Below are positions 13,601 through 26,100 of a stretch of 64,000 nucleotides of DNA, in pieces. Position 1 is the first letter of the stretch, and each line of letters starts with the position of its first letter. This stretch comes from Lytechinus pictus (lineage: Eukaryota; Echinodermata; Echinoidea; Temnopleuroida; Toxopneustidae), in NCBI RefSeq assembly GCF_037042905.1, contig NC_087249.1:32328401-32392400 (forward strand), written 5' to 3'. A program made the translations under genes and the position numbers. The notes beneath the pieces were generated by a model. That model saw only the letters and a list, made by a program, of their open reading frames with translations. It ran no database searches and was not told the origin of the DNA.

Positions 13601-16600
13601 CCTCCACAACAGCCAGACGAACCATGTGAGGCATTCACAAGGAGTGGCCTCCATGCCAAAGTCACACCAGCACAGGCTGCAGAAACAAACTTCTGTATTG
13701 TCTCGTTGAGTAGACTCAAGAGCCTGTGTAAAGAAGTGAGGTCATCCTGCAAGTGCGGAAAAGATTTAGATGTCGAAATTACACCATCTGGCACATCTGT
13801 GCATGTCAAATGGGTAAGTATGTGTCATTCAAGCTGTATTAATTTTTTTTGGTCAAATCTACCTGATTTTCTGTGTTAAACATTTAACTTATTTTATCTT
13901 TTATTTATGACAGGTTTGCTCGGATGGCCATGTTACAAGCTGGTGTGGGCAGGAAACCCTACAAAGGTCTCATGTGGGAGACATGAAACTGGCCTCGGCT
14001 ATTGTCATGACAGGCAATAATTTCAATAAGGTGAGCCTGTTAGCCAGATTCATGTCCCTGAACATGATATCTAGTTCAACTTTCTATGCACACCAGCGTA
14101 AGTACATTGCCCCGACCATCGAGAAGAAATGGGAGGAAGTGCAGGCAACTGTGTTGTCCAAACACAAGGAGGGAAGGATAGTTCTTTGTGGTAAGTAATA
14201 AATAATTATTTCAATTGTGTCATTTATGAAAGGTGACTTTTTTTGCTTCTATTTGGTTCCTTTTGTAAATTAATTAACTTGAATTCATATTTTCAGAAAA
14301 TCTGTAGTTGTGTTTCTATTGTTTGTTGTTTTGAACAATGTTTTTTTTTTCTTGTAGGGACAGACAAGTAACAAATATTTAGAAATAGAATAGCATAGAA
14401 TTCTGCCAGTCATGTCTAATATGTTAAAGTTTGAACAGTACAAATTTGACCAAATCAGGATCGTCATCTCCATGTACATGTACATCGATCAGGTCATACT
14501 AGGGCTTAATCTATAGCAGGTGTCAATATGATAAAACCCAACCAAACATCTTGCATAAGGATGCAGTTTACTTTGGTCAGTCAGTCGGCCACATTTTTTT
14601 CTCCCCTCTTGAAGATGTAATGGAATGCTCTTCTTTTGTATATGATCAGCTTTTGATTGATAGGTCAGTGCTGAAAATTTTGAAAGATGGTCAACAAATC
14701 ATGCACTCAAAAATAGATGATCATTGAATCGAACCTAAGTAGAAAGAACAACTAACAGGTGTACTTTTCACAAGATTATTCAATAGCCAGTCCCTTTCAT
14801 CTCTTCTAAACATGTAAACTGTATTTGAGTACATGTCTGTAGGGAAATGAAATGAGAAATAATGAAAATTTACTTCACATTTGTAATGCTTTCAAAATTG
14901 TTTTTTTGTGGGTAGGTGATGGTCGCAATGATTCACCAGGATTTTGTGCGCGGTACCTGACATACATTCTCATGGCACATGACACGAAAGACGTAGTTGA
15001 CGTGCAGGTGGTTGAAAAGAGAGAAACCGGGGGGAAGAGCCCACTTATGGAGTTGGAGGGACTGAAGCGGGGTCTTCACAAACTTGAACAAGAAGGGGTG
15101 CAGATTGATGAACTGGTGACCGATGCTCATCCTTCAATTACCCGCTATATGAGTATGTAATTTTTATATTACTTAATAACATTGCATGGACAGGCGTGAC
15201 AGAATTCTGTCGTAGTGCCATAATGACTACCCATTTTACCACACTTTTATTTATAATTTGATCCTACAAATTATGTTGCACATTTTGGCTTTCTTGACTG
15301 TCTCATAATGAATGAGGTATAAATTAAGTTTCTCCCATCACTGCATATTTCAAATCCATTGAAACAATGTCCATATGGAACTTGTAAGTTTACTTTTACT
15401 ACATCAGTTAAACCATCTTCATATTTTTTCTATTTTAGAAAAATCTTGAATAGGAATTTGAAAGCTAAAGCTTGTCATGATTAATTGTTAATCTGGGTTC
15501 CGTAACACAAAGGTTAGCGATTAATCGCTAATTTGATAGACGAAGGGGGTGTTGCAAGAAAATATTTGCGATCAATTACTAATATTATGTTCCAATTTTA
15601 CAACTGATAGATCAATGTTAGCTGTAGCAAATCAGATTAAGATTCTTGGTTCAAGGAGAAGATTGGCAATCAATTACTAATTTGCAATTAACTACAAGAC
15701 ATATGATTGATCTAGGGACCAAAAATAGATTGCATTTGATAGTCTGATTGGTTCCTAGTCAGTCTGTTAAGCAAAATTCTGATAGGCTATTTTATTTAGT
15801 GATTAATCGCTAACCTTTGTGTTACGGGGTCATGGACATTAAAACTTTATGTTTCAACTTTGAGAAAGCACTAACATGATGCAATGTATGGTAATATTTG
15901 TTGAATATGCAGTTACAATAATGTGGTGACCTTCATCTAAAGACACAACGTAGTTGGACACCATTTCCTTGTACAGTACCCCTTCATTTTTGTCCATCGT
16001 ATATGTCCAGCCTTGTTACTACAACTTTGGCTACTAATTTAGTTCTTTGATAAATGAAGATTGGGCAACTGATTTCCATTCAAAATTCTATGATAAGTAA
16101 TAGTTTTTTTTTTAATTCTAAAAACAGGAGAGAAAAGGCCCACCATTCGTCATTCCTGGGATGTATGGCATGCTGGGAAAAATCTTGGGAAGAAGCTAAC
16201 CAAGGTAAGCAGAGAGAACAAACATGGAATTTCAATTGATGATTTATAAATTTTTGTATTATTTTTCAAAGTTTTTCATATTTGATGTTTTTCTTATGAA
16301 TTGAAAATTTGAGTGTAAGTTATCACTAACAATTGTGTTTGTTCCTGTTATTAGGGGATTATGCAATGTTAAGGAATTCTATAACATTCATTTTGTCTTC
16401 ATTTGCAGGCAGCAGGCAAGGTATCAACATGTGCACTATTGTATTGGGTGAGGCATGTCGTGTTTCACTTTTGGTGGTGCGCAGAGACATGTGGCAGGAG
16501 CAGTCGAGCATTTCTTGTAAGTTTGACGTTCCAACTTGTGAAAAGAAAGTATTGTTCCCCCCTCATTGAGAAAAATGCTGATTGGTCTACACCCGCTTTA

Positions 16601-19600
16601 TATACATTGCATTTGCTCTCCTATCCCGCATATCTAATCCTAGTTTATTTAAAATCAATTAGTCTACTTTTCATTTACACTTGTGGTCTAATAACCATTT
16701 AGGCTTGAGCCCATTCACTATGTTTCCAGATTAGGCTAGAGCATTTTTATACTCTCTTGGCCTCATGTGTATAACCCATGTATTATTGGAGTATCAGAGA
16801 TTACACCCCCCCCCCCCCCCCCCCCCCCCTGTTGAAGTTCAGGTTGAAGTTCAGCAGGAGCGGGTCAGTGAAATTTTTAATTTTCAAGTCTTAATTTTTT
16901 TTTTCTTTCTTCAGGCCAAATGGAGAGGACTGACCCATCATGTAACTGACAAGCATGAGTGGGTGTCTGGCTTGGATGAAGGCACAGTGACCTGCAGTCA
17001 TGAGGAGTTACCTGAGAGGGAGGAATGGTTGCAAGCAGGATCTCCTCCACATCGTGCATTGGTAGAGTTATGCTATGAGAAGCGGTTTTTGTCAAACATT
17101 GAGCGATATGTGACATTTAGGTGAGTTATTTAATTTCCACAAAAGAACATTCTAACATTCTTTTCAAGTGTTCATTCCTCAATACGCCTCATAGCTTACA
17201 GTATGTCTGGAACTTTCATACTCTTGATGGTATGGCTTTAGGAGTTGTTTTCTCATTAAAGTGGTCAGCGATGATGAATAATAGTCAATGCTGACGAAAT
17301 AGTTTTGATTGGTTGACTGGTTTGTGACTGTTTATATAGAAGCTTTCAAAATGAGAACTACTTGTCTATGCTGACAGCTTATCAAAGTGGTCTTCAGAAG
17401 AGCAATTGGTGACATTGTACGTTTCCTCATTCATGAAAAGTCTGCGAACTGTTCTGGTTGCTGAAGGCGATTGCCAGAGGCATTATGTCACATTTAAATT
17501 CTAAGAATAATTAAAGAATCTTTTGACTGATCAACTTCAAACTTGGTTGAAGTATATATGTATATATAGAAGTAATGGTCTGCTTATTTTTAGATGTTGT
17601 GGGTTCAAAGGTAACAGAAATCATTACCAGAAAGTATCTTCAACTCACGATAACTTTCTATTTGAAGGCTCAACTTGTCCGTTTGTGCAAATGGGAACAG
17701 CAATGATCACGTTAGAATTTGTGTTGAAATGAAAATAAATAATTCTTGTCATGACTGAATACCCCAACTTGAATCTTATGTGCATATAAGAGGGACACTG
17801 TTTTTATTTTACCTTACCACTCATGGGATGGAACACCCTATCGGCAAATGCTGTTCATCATGAAATCGAAGATCAAAGGCGTATTATCATACACATTGAA
17901 ATACTTTGTTCTTGGGATAGCGAACTGTTTTCTTGGTTCATTTATGCATTTTGGAAATGGATTTTGGGGGTACGTCAAAATTATAATTTAGTAAGGAAAC
18001 TAACTTTGACAATTAATTGCTTATGTATTCTCCAATATATAGACTTCCCCAAACATCAAAGGTTACTGTTGTAAGAACAAAACGGACAATTCAAGTAACT
18101 GCATGGATTTATAATTCTATTCTTATTTATTGCATGTGCTGAAAAATATACCAAAGATGGTCTCCATACTTACATTTGGATTTTGATTGTATGTGCTTTT
18201 CATTATACGTATAATGGTATCACGATCAGTGTCCGACCATCTGTCTGTCCGTTAACTTTTCCTTGTAAACGCGATAACTTCAGTTCAACTGAACCTAGGC
18301 TCATATAATTTGGTGTGTATGATGCTAGCATAGATCCCAGGAATTCTATTGATTTTGAGGTCAGACAGTTAAAGGTGAAGTCGCCTCTTTCCACTTTTCT
18401 TGCTTGACCGATAAATCCTTTTTGCGTGTTACAGGCAGGTGCATTATATACATGTACTTGCCTTAGCGACTCTCTTTGTTAAATAAATATTTCATACATG
18501 TTTTTTGGTATTTATGTCCTCCCAGGCACACTTCCACCATTGAAAGCCTGAACAATCACATTCTTATGTATGCTTCAAAGCGATATTCATTTGGGTAAGT
18601 AGACATTTTTGTATAAAATTTACATTGTATCTGAATTTTTTATTTTTCAATTTAGAAGAACAAATAAAAAAAAAAGGTTCAGTTTGGGTCATAAGAATAA
18701 GATGTTTTCTTTACTTACAGGTGAATAGCAAAAAAATCAATGAAGAAAGATTGGATTTGCTTAGTAAATCTCTTGTTTTATTGTATGTACATTTACAATT
18801 AAATATCACAAATTTTGGCCCCTTCCTAATATTTTACACTCTAGATGATCCTGTTTTTCGTTTTTACAATTGCCCAATGCATTGAACCTCATAAGTATAC
18901 CAGTTAGTGTGACATATTTATGTGATCTATTTTCACTTTCAGGTATCGTGCATTTCGGGCACGAAACTTTATGGCAGTCATTGATTACCAAGCCCACAAG
19001 GATAGACCTTACAAGAAGGATGCAAATGGCGAAAAAAAGTAAGTACAAAGTTACTCTGTCATAGTCATAGGAAGTAATGGTACATTTTGAGCATATAAAT
19101 GTAGGGGAAGGTGGGGTAAATACTCCGGCCTAGATAGGGTTAAATACAGGTGAAAAATATTTCAAAAGAATCCGATTTTTAAGGCTAGGTACTCATTTCT
19201 ACAAGATCATTAATCATATCAATTCCAACATGCAAAAAAGCAAAGTGTCACAACTTACCCCGCCTTCCCCTTACCTATTCCTCATTGTCTTCCACACCTT
19301 ATTATCATGTAAACTCTCCTTATATTCCTTTTATTAGTGTGAAGGTATCCTAACATTTACCTTATTTCATATTTCCAATTAACAGGCACCAAATCAGATG
19401 GTCCAAACATGCAAGGCAGTATGTAGCCGTTGGTGTAAAAGAGGCAAAAACCTACCCCTACCTGAGAGAAATGATGGAGGAAATCTTCATCATGCGCGCA
19501 AATGATCCTCTGCCACTCTCCTCTCCTATCGAGATGCTGGAAACTGATCCACGCCGTATAAGGCCACGACTTGAAACAGCAATGCCTCTACCCAATGTTC

Positions 19601-19641
19601 AAGAAATTTTGGAGAGAAGGAGGAGTAGATTTGCCGTATGA
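4667..19641 (+). CDS. DDE-transposase-like multi-exon gene (728 aa), probably domesticated
   Basis: Fifteen exons: 4667-4863, 9010-9072, 9522-9578, 11000-11032, 11367-11459, 12303-12449, 13543-13813, 13914-14190, 14916-15152, 16128-16204, 16409-16516, 16915-17120, 18526-18594, 18943-19038, 19386-19641. All have AG/GT borders and compatible phases; the total is 2187 nt. The ATG at 4667 is preceded by an in-frame TAA. Residues 1-66 are basic and helical, ending in an FLQWNETK...DELAESLLAM block. Residues about 67-200 are low-complexity and acidic, with an eight-Glu run. A zinc-ribbon-like set follows (C266, C268, C289, H293). The RNase-H-like core has D381 (GDGRNDSPG), D449 (TDAHPSI), a D-x-x-H at 470-473 (DVWH), and E595 (HTSTIESLNN). 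This DDE order with a (C/D)xxH motif before the Glu is known from several eukaryotic cut-and-paste superfamilies; related intron-bearing proteins are common in invertebrates and fish. No terminal inverted repeats bound the gene, so I read it as a host gene. DNA binding and cleavage are inferred, not shown. Confidence 0.82.
5037..5213. repeat. Long imperfect palindrome in intron 1 of the DDE-like gene
   Basis: Left arm contains GGTTAGGATCATTCACCG, GTGCACAGCAATGTTGAT and GAAGTTAGCAACCAAATCA. Their reverse complements appear in order at about 5155-5213. Arms are about 60 bp with a spacer of about 60 bp. Probably a small non-autonomous inverted-repeat element. Confidence 0.75.
5510..5730. repeat. 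Dispersed repeat bounded by TGTCCGGACA (copy 1)
   Basis: The palindrome TGTCCGGACA occurs at 5527-5536 and 5706-5715. The ~180 bp between closely match 30600-30846 in the same orientation (shared AAGCCTTCTTTTTTGTCTTT and CCAAATGACTTTCTAAAA). Confidence 0.8.
6828..7112 (+). mobile_element. tRNA-derived SINE
   Basis: A near-perfect RNA polymerase III A box (TAGCCCAGTGG, 6842-6852) and a B box (GGTTTGAATCC, 6887-6897) are 34 bp apart, followed by a non-tRNA body of about 180 bp and an ATT-rich simple tail (about 7083-7112). No acceptor stem closes around the boxes, so it is a retroposon and not a tRNA gene. It lies in intron 1 of the DDE-like gene, same strand. Confidence 0.8.
7773..8355. mobile_element. 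TTAA-flanked inverted-repeat element, family A copy 1
   Basis: Ends AGGTCAAGTCCACC and GGTGGACTTGTCCT, immediately flanked on both sides by TTAA (7769-7772 and 8356-8359). Subterminal inverted repeats extend inward (ATTTGAATCAATAGAG against TTATTCAAATCAAG, and CACTCACTACT against AGTGAGTGAG). About 583 bp with no coding capacity. TTAA target duplication is typical of piggyBac-like and Kolobok-type elements. Confidence 0.85.
9848..10596. mobile_element. TTAA-flanked element with CCCTAA ends, family B copy 1
   Basis: Starts CCCTAAAT and ends ATTAGGG, with TTAA at 9844-9847 and 10597-10600. Carries a long G run near the left end and a CCCCCC block near the right. Interior shares AAATTTGCGCGAGACTTGAA-like sequence with copies ending near 13494 and at 54840-55604. 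Confidence 0.8.
12800..13494. mobile_element. Family B element copy 2 (left end degraded)
   Basis: The right end AGGG is followed by TTAA (13495-13498). The interior matches family B (AGACTTGAAGGAAGAAATCC, then GTGAGCGGAGCGGTCC). G/C runs mark the left third, but the CCCTAA terminus is not visible, so the left border is approximate. Confidence 0.65.
15500..15827. mobile_element. Small inverted-repeat element in intron 9
   Basis: Left terminus CCGTAACACAAAGGTTAGCG, right terminus its reverse complement; both continue through ATTAATCGCTAA. The terminal inverted repeat is ~30 bp in a 328-bp element with no coding capacity. Target duplication not clear. Confidence 0.8.
17340..17710. repeat. Degenerate dispersed repeat
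   Basis: Contains GCGATTGCCAGAGGCATT and CAACTTCAAACTTGGTTGAA, both also found in altered form at 20060-20560. Lies in intron 12 of the DDE-like gene. Old and interrupted. Confidence 0.5.
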
Positions 19642-22600
19642 ACTTTTCAGGAACGTGACCATCTCGGACCCATTGTTGGAATCATTCCAAAATAAGTTGC
19701 AAAATGGAAACGAAGCTAAATGTTGGTTTTCTTTCATCCAATCTGAGACGCTTGCAATTTTCTTTCCTGATTGTAAACCAGTTCATATAATCCAGAAATG
19801 AACTTATTTGGATTTTCTAAACCCAAAATACTGGACCAGTCACCATAAGGAACACAATGATACATGCAGTTGTGCACAAATGTATAAAATTGTCTTGGTA
19901 AAAAAAAATCACTATATAAGGATTTCAACTTGTTGGAATAGTTGACTGTATTGCATAGCTGATATTAATTTTCTTTTTCCTTTTTGAGTAAGTTGTAAAA
20001 CATAATTTAAATGAAACCATATGGACAACAGCTGAAATCAGTTTTTTATTCATGACTCCATCTACTTGAAGCGGTTGGCAGAGGCACTAATCTTTGAGGG
20101 CGTTTGTCCTTTGTAGTTCCATTTTCATGATAACATCTGACGGGTCAGTGTCTGACTTAGTCAAAGTTTACATGTAGGAGTGACAATTTGAGTAGTGTTT
20201 CGGATCATGTGATGTAATTTACAGAGGTCATTGCATACATTTGAATATCTCACTGTCATGATATTGATTGAAGGACTTTTGGGATCCAATTCAAATTTAC
20301 ATTGTGTACATATTGCAATGATAATGATGTGATTAGCTTTTAATGACACAGAGGTCATAATGTAGTGCTCAAAGAATATATCTTTTTGCAATAGCTAAAG
20401 AACATTTTTAGTATGTGTGCACATAGGAGGACAAAGATCTGAAAGACTTTTCTGTCATAAGGTCAAAGGTCACAGGGTCTTCTATCTTTCTCGTAATGAA
20501 TGATGTTCTGAGTGATCAACAGCAAACATGGTTCAAGTATTCTTGCACTTTTCAAGGTATTGTTGATTTTATCTTCCTATCTTATCCATAATAGGGAGAA
20601 AATTATCACCAAAATTGTTTTTGTGAAGATGGCCATTTGTAAGTTCCATACCAATAGGTCGTTGCAAGAAACATTGCAAGCCACGTTCTAGCAGCACAAA
20701 TTAAATTGGTGATCGATTTGAAACTCTGCTTTTGTGCCATGAAATCTTTTGTGCAATGAAGACGATACCCCCCCCCCCCCCTTTTTTTTTTTTTTCGTTT
20801 CATTTTCCTTGGTATTAGGACAATTCTATTATCACAAACTTTGGTTGAATGAAATCAACCACTTGTAATTTCCACTTTAAATTTTGTCATTTAATGTAGA
20901 TAATACTCCTATCTCCCCCCATTTCACGGTATTGTTGGTTATCCTACTTTTGAAAGAACAACAATACCATTATTACATATAGAGTACCAAAGACTCATGT
21001 CGTCAATTTTCCTGTTTTGCATGTCAGCATTTTTTACACATTTTGGTATAGCATGATTAAAAAACCCCTATAAGCCAAAGTTGGTGGGATTGGTTCATGG
21101 GGCCTTAAGATATGAGGTCTTATCTTCGAGCCCATGGACTGATTCCCACCAAATCGGCTAATAGGCATTTTTCACATGCTCTACCAAAATATGGTATCGA
21201 ATTCGATGAAAGCCAAGTTTTTTGTGACATCACTTGGGTACTCTATTTCATTGAAGAAAATAATTTGTATTGTCCACACAAGTTGCTCAAAATCAACTTT
21301 AGAACTGCTGTAAATTGCAACACACCATCCTTGCAACGGCCCATTAACTTTTTTCACTCAATGAAGATGTAAATATCCCCCACTGCCTTCTCTACATTTT
21401 CTTTTAAACTCTTTCCTTTTCTTGTAACCATGATATGCAAATTACCAGAGACTACACCACTCACACGTTTTATCGGGGAAGATCAACAAATATCTTTGGT
21501 TTGGTTTAATGAAGAATAACATATCAAATATAGGAAACATGCAAAAGTAAATATTACAATTTTTATTTTCAAAAGTCCAAGGAATTTGTAGACCAGTGGG
21601 GTGTTTCACAAAGATCTTTTAAAAGTAAGATTTTTAGAGTTGCACTTAAATTTCCAAATGCATGCATTATAAAAAGTATCACATGGTCAAGTCATGTTAT
21701 GAAAGATGACATGCTCTACTGCATATCAATTAATCAATTAGATTGCGTGTCACACTCGACTCCTTGTGAAAATAAACTCCAAAACATCTATTGGAAAATT
21801 GATTTGATCTTGTCGCACTTATTCCAGTCGTTCAAAGTACAGTATATGTTCTTATTTTGCCGCACTTATTCCAGTCGTTCAAAGTACAGTATATTTTCTT
21901 ATTTTGTGACAAGCTGGATATCAAATCCTGTTTATTTCTGTTATTCTCAGTTTTATGTTGTCCCTTTTGTCACCAGCAATATTTTGAGAAGGAAATAATT
22001 CTACGACCAAAAAATAATGTTCCTCTTTAGAATAGCTGTACAGTATTTGTCCTATGATTATTTTTACATGACATTGCAAACTCATAAATATAAGCAGAAG
22101 CCAGTATTACAACTGAACCCAAACCGTTCAACCATTAGAAGAACATAAGTTTGTTCATGCTTTTATATGAGGCACCTGTGGTGTAACTTGCCTACATCGC
22201 CAAAAGAAAGTTGTTGTTTTTTTCTTTCAAAGGACATGATTTTATGATCATGGCATTCTTTATACATATAATCGAGGTACAAATAAATGTTTAGAAATAA
22301 AACTACATGAAAAAATAATGGTCCTCAGTTGCATATTGTATAATCATTCGTATAAATCCTTTCACTGATACATTTTACAGTTTGTCTCTATTTTCTCTCA
22401 ATCAGAAACGGTTACCTTTTATCATTACAACTTTCATGCTTATACAATGTACGAGTATGTTTTCAACTAAGGTTGCATGTCAAAATAAGGTCCATCAATG
22501 AATGTAACTTTAATTGCATTGATCTACAGTTACAATGTGCATATACATGAACAAAATATATCTATATCTTGTCAGTTGCTATAATGTAATGACATGGCAA

Positions 22601-22880
22601 TGTAATTAAGTAAGCTACTTCAATATGGTGTATCTGATCAATATGTCGTAAGAATCAAACATATACCATGGAAAATGACATAGAACATGTGCACCTTATA
22701 ATGTCTAAAACAACTCATTTTTATCTTGTGAAAATAACCGGTCAGCCTGGAAACTGGGCACCATGGGAGATAACTGTATCTTTGTTACCACACAGTTGAA
22801 GTAGTTTCAAAGAGAAAAGTGGTGTGTGTTGTCAGTGGTTCATTTATATATCACCCCTGATGCGTATGTAACTTGTCAAA
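19642..22880. other. Gene-free convergent spacer
   Basis: 3' side of the DDE-like gene. Holds its probable 3'UTR, a degenerate repeat at about 20060-20560 (with GGTTGGCAGAGGCACTAATC and one perfect AGGTCAAAGGTCA at 20460-20472), and a C/T homopolymer block near 20769-20795. It also holds a ~46-bp tandem duplication at about 21809-21900 (CGCACTTATTCCAGTCGTTC twice) and a GGGGTGTTTCACAAAGAT element end near 21599. No exon recognised. Confidence 0.6.
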
Positions 22881-22884
22881 CAGA

Positions 22885-22999
22885 ATAAATCGTAGTGATG
22901 TAATTTCTTCTTACATCCCATCTTGATGAAATTGAATTTTTTTGTGTTTGATTGATTTTTGTTATAATCCGACCCGGTGTTAGGGTGAACTTTTCCTTT
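22885..22999. mobile_element. Degraded right end of a family A element
   Basis: Shares the family A 3' segment (ACATCCCATCTTGATGAAAT, then a diverged GGGTGAACTTTTCCTTTT) but has lost the TTAA border. Confidence 0.5.
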
Positions 23000-23168
23000 T
23001 GATAACATTATAAAAATATTTTACTTCTTGCGTTTGAATAGAGCTTTAAAAGAGAATGAAATTTTGGAAACAAGTTAGCCAGTGCGAAAACAAACAAAAT
23101 CTAAGACACTAATCAATAAGAGTTTCTATTGAACTACAGAAGTTAAACTGAAGATGAGGAATACCGAG

Positions 23169-26100
23169 CTAAACAAATCTTCCTGGGATGAATCCAGTGT
23201 ACTGATCATTAGGGGATGGGTATCTCTCATGAATCTTGTCCGAACAGCAGCTCGGGACAACTCTTCTATTACCCCTTCCCAATGTCCCATGCTGCCAAAA
23301 AATTACAGACCTATAGGCCGAGTGCCTCATGGATTTATTGGCCTGGCCTGGTTCCTCAGCTGCCACAAGAAGGTTGTAGGCATCGTTCCACATTGCCCTC
23401 TGGAGTGCCAGGTTTGCCTCATCTATTATGAGAGCAAAGGTCTGAAAGGAAAGCAATAACAAGAAATAAAATATTTGATAAAATTTGTATTTTTTTGTAA
23501 CAAAATTCTTTTAAAAAGACTTATCTGAAAATAACAATGAATGTAATACAGAAGGTGTAAATTTAATTTTCAGCCATGAGTTATGCTATTGAAAATCATT
23601 ACATCATGCTAACAAATTTTTGAATAATCATCTTTGAAAAAAACACAATTTAGATCTTGATTTGATACAAATGTAAGAAAGAAATTAAAATGTTTGTGTA
23701 AAAGAAGAGAAAAAACACCAAGGTATTGTTGGATGTTGGGCAAAGTCACACAAGGACTAAGAAAAGGATGTTTGATTCAAAGTGGGATAACAGATATTAT
23801 ATGACACCAAGATATTCCTTGTCATTTGATTGGTTGTTCAATATCGATCATTCAGCCCATTTTACAATGATGTCATCAACCGTGCAATTTTGGATCCATA
23901 CAAGTTTGTCCATTGCACGCCACCGAGCCACCCATGCATAAGTGTATACGTGATAGTCAACAGACCGAGCTCGCACAGCATAAGCATATTTTGCACATTT
24001 TGCATCAACATATGAAAAACAATCTATTTAAGGTGTCATATAAACCAAATAATGAATGTTCTTTTCATTCGTGCAATGGACAGAATACTTCATATGGTGA
24101 AATATGAAATGAATGATCCACTCAATTCGGCTTCACCTCGTTGAATGGATCATTTCATCTTTCACCTCCTAAAGTATTCTGTCCATTGCACTCATAAATA
24201 TTCATTATTTGTGTACTATGTACATCTCAAAATGTGCATTTGGTTAAACATCTGAGAATAGTTGCCTATTCAATTGTGAAGAAATGTGGTCTTTCAAATC
24301 CCTTGTGCAGGACATATGAATTTATTTTGGATTTGTTTGCTTAAAACATTCCCATCCTAATACGATTCTCCATCAAGTGAAGTTGACTTACACCATGTCT
24401 TGTGAGGCACTCATTAGGTGTGTATCCGCAACACACATTCTCCCGATCTGTAGGCTTCACTGTGCAATTGTTGCACACACACCATGATGGGATGTCTCGT
24501 TGTGTTTCACCTGGGGATGGGGGTGTTGCCTGGCCCTGGTTCATTAAATCTATGATAAGCCCTGGCTCCCTCTCCACTTGCCTTATGACGAGGTCCTCCA
24601 ATTGTTCCCTCGTCATATCTCTTACTTTCACCTAAAAAAAGCAGAATGAAAGGGAAATATTGTGATATAAGTCTGCATGATCCCAATTGAATATTTTTTT
24701 TTCCTCATTTGACAAAATAAATATTTCCAACCGGTATATACATCACTGAAAATTCACTTATGCAAGTATCATGTCAAGTTTGTGTGGGCCTACATGTTTC
24801 TTTTATATTTGTAAAATAGTGAAAGTCTGCAGGAGAACCAAGAAAGTGGTTAGGACATGGACGACATGATGAAAATGGATAGCAAGAGGATGGTATCTGA
24901 GCCAAAAGTGATTTTATAAGCTCAAGTGGTCTCTAAAGCACATGCTCCGTCCTTAGAATTTGAAGAAAAATATGAAAAAATGAAATCATTTCTTAAAGGT
25001 CAAGTCCACCTCCGAAAATTTTTTATTTGAATCAATAGAGAAAAATCAGACAAGCACAATGCTGGAAATTTCATCAAAATCGGATGTAAAATAAGAAAGT
25101 TATGACATTTCAAAGTTTCGCTTATTTTAAAAAAAATAGTTATATGAACAAACCAGTTACAGTTACACCCACATGAGAGAGTTAATGATGTCACTCACTC
25201 TTTCTTTTGTTTTTTATTGTTTGAATTATACAATACTTCAATTTTTACGAATTTGACAATTAGAACATCCTTGCCTGAAGCAAAAAATGTTAAAATAATG
25301 AAATTCCCTGTGTTTAGGAAGGAAAGAATTTTCATTTCACATGACAATGAGGAGATAATTAAAATATTTCATATTTCATATCATAAAATACAAAAGAAAT
25401 AGTGAGTGATGTCATTAGTTCCTCATTTGCACACCCACCGAGATGTGTATATAACTGTTTTGTGAAATGAAGCAAAACTTTAAAATGCAATAACTCTTAT
25501 TTTACATCCGATTTTGATGAAATTTTCAGTGATATGCTTGTTGAATTTTTTTCTTTTTTTTTCTCAAATCAAGTTTTTGTTGGGGTGGACTTGTCCTTTA
25601 ATGAATTTCAACATCATTGCTTACACAGACTAGGTAAAAACTGTTTTTAACAAAATTCCTTTCTAGAAATACTTTAATTGCTCTTATTGAGGGTCTGCAT
25701 CTATATCTATATAATATAGATGCAGAAGATTATGTCTCCTCACAGCGTTTCTATTAAGTCTTCTTTTGTTTCTACATTATGACACTGACGCATAACTGTA
25801 TATATATATATATATGTATGTATATACATACGTATATATATATTTTTTATTTTTTTCTCCCCATAAATGACATATTTGGGGGGGATATAAAAAAAACCCA
25901 CATAATTGGAAAAATTGGCATTAGACCGAATGAAAATAAACCGACATGGATTACCCCCCCCCCCCCTCCTTCCCCTGCAAAAACATGTTTTTAACTTTTT
26001 GGGGCTTCTTTTCACAACTTTCCACTTGAATCTATATCTTGGAGAAGCAACAAGTAGGGATTTATGACTCCATTTTGCAGTTTTGAATTATTATGATCCC

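Noticed and set aside
14285-14485. Short - strand frame in intron 8
   Set aside because: Intronic, no family resemblance, and overlaps a T run.
4667-19641. Active autonomous transposon rather than host gene
   Set aside because: Fifteen exons over 15 kb, no flanking terminal inverted repeats or target duplication found, and a promoter-like cluster upstream.
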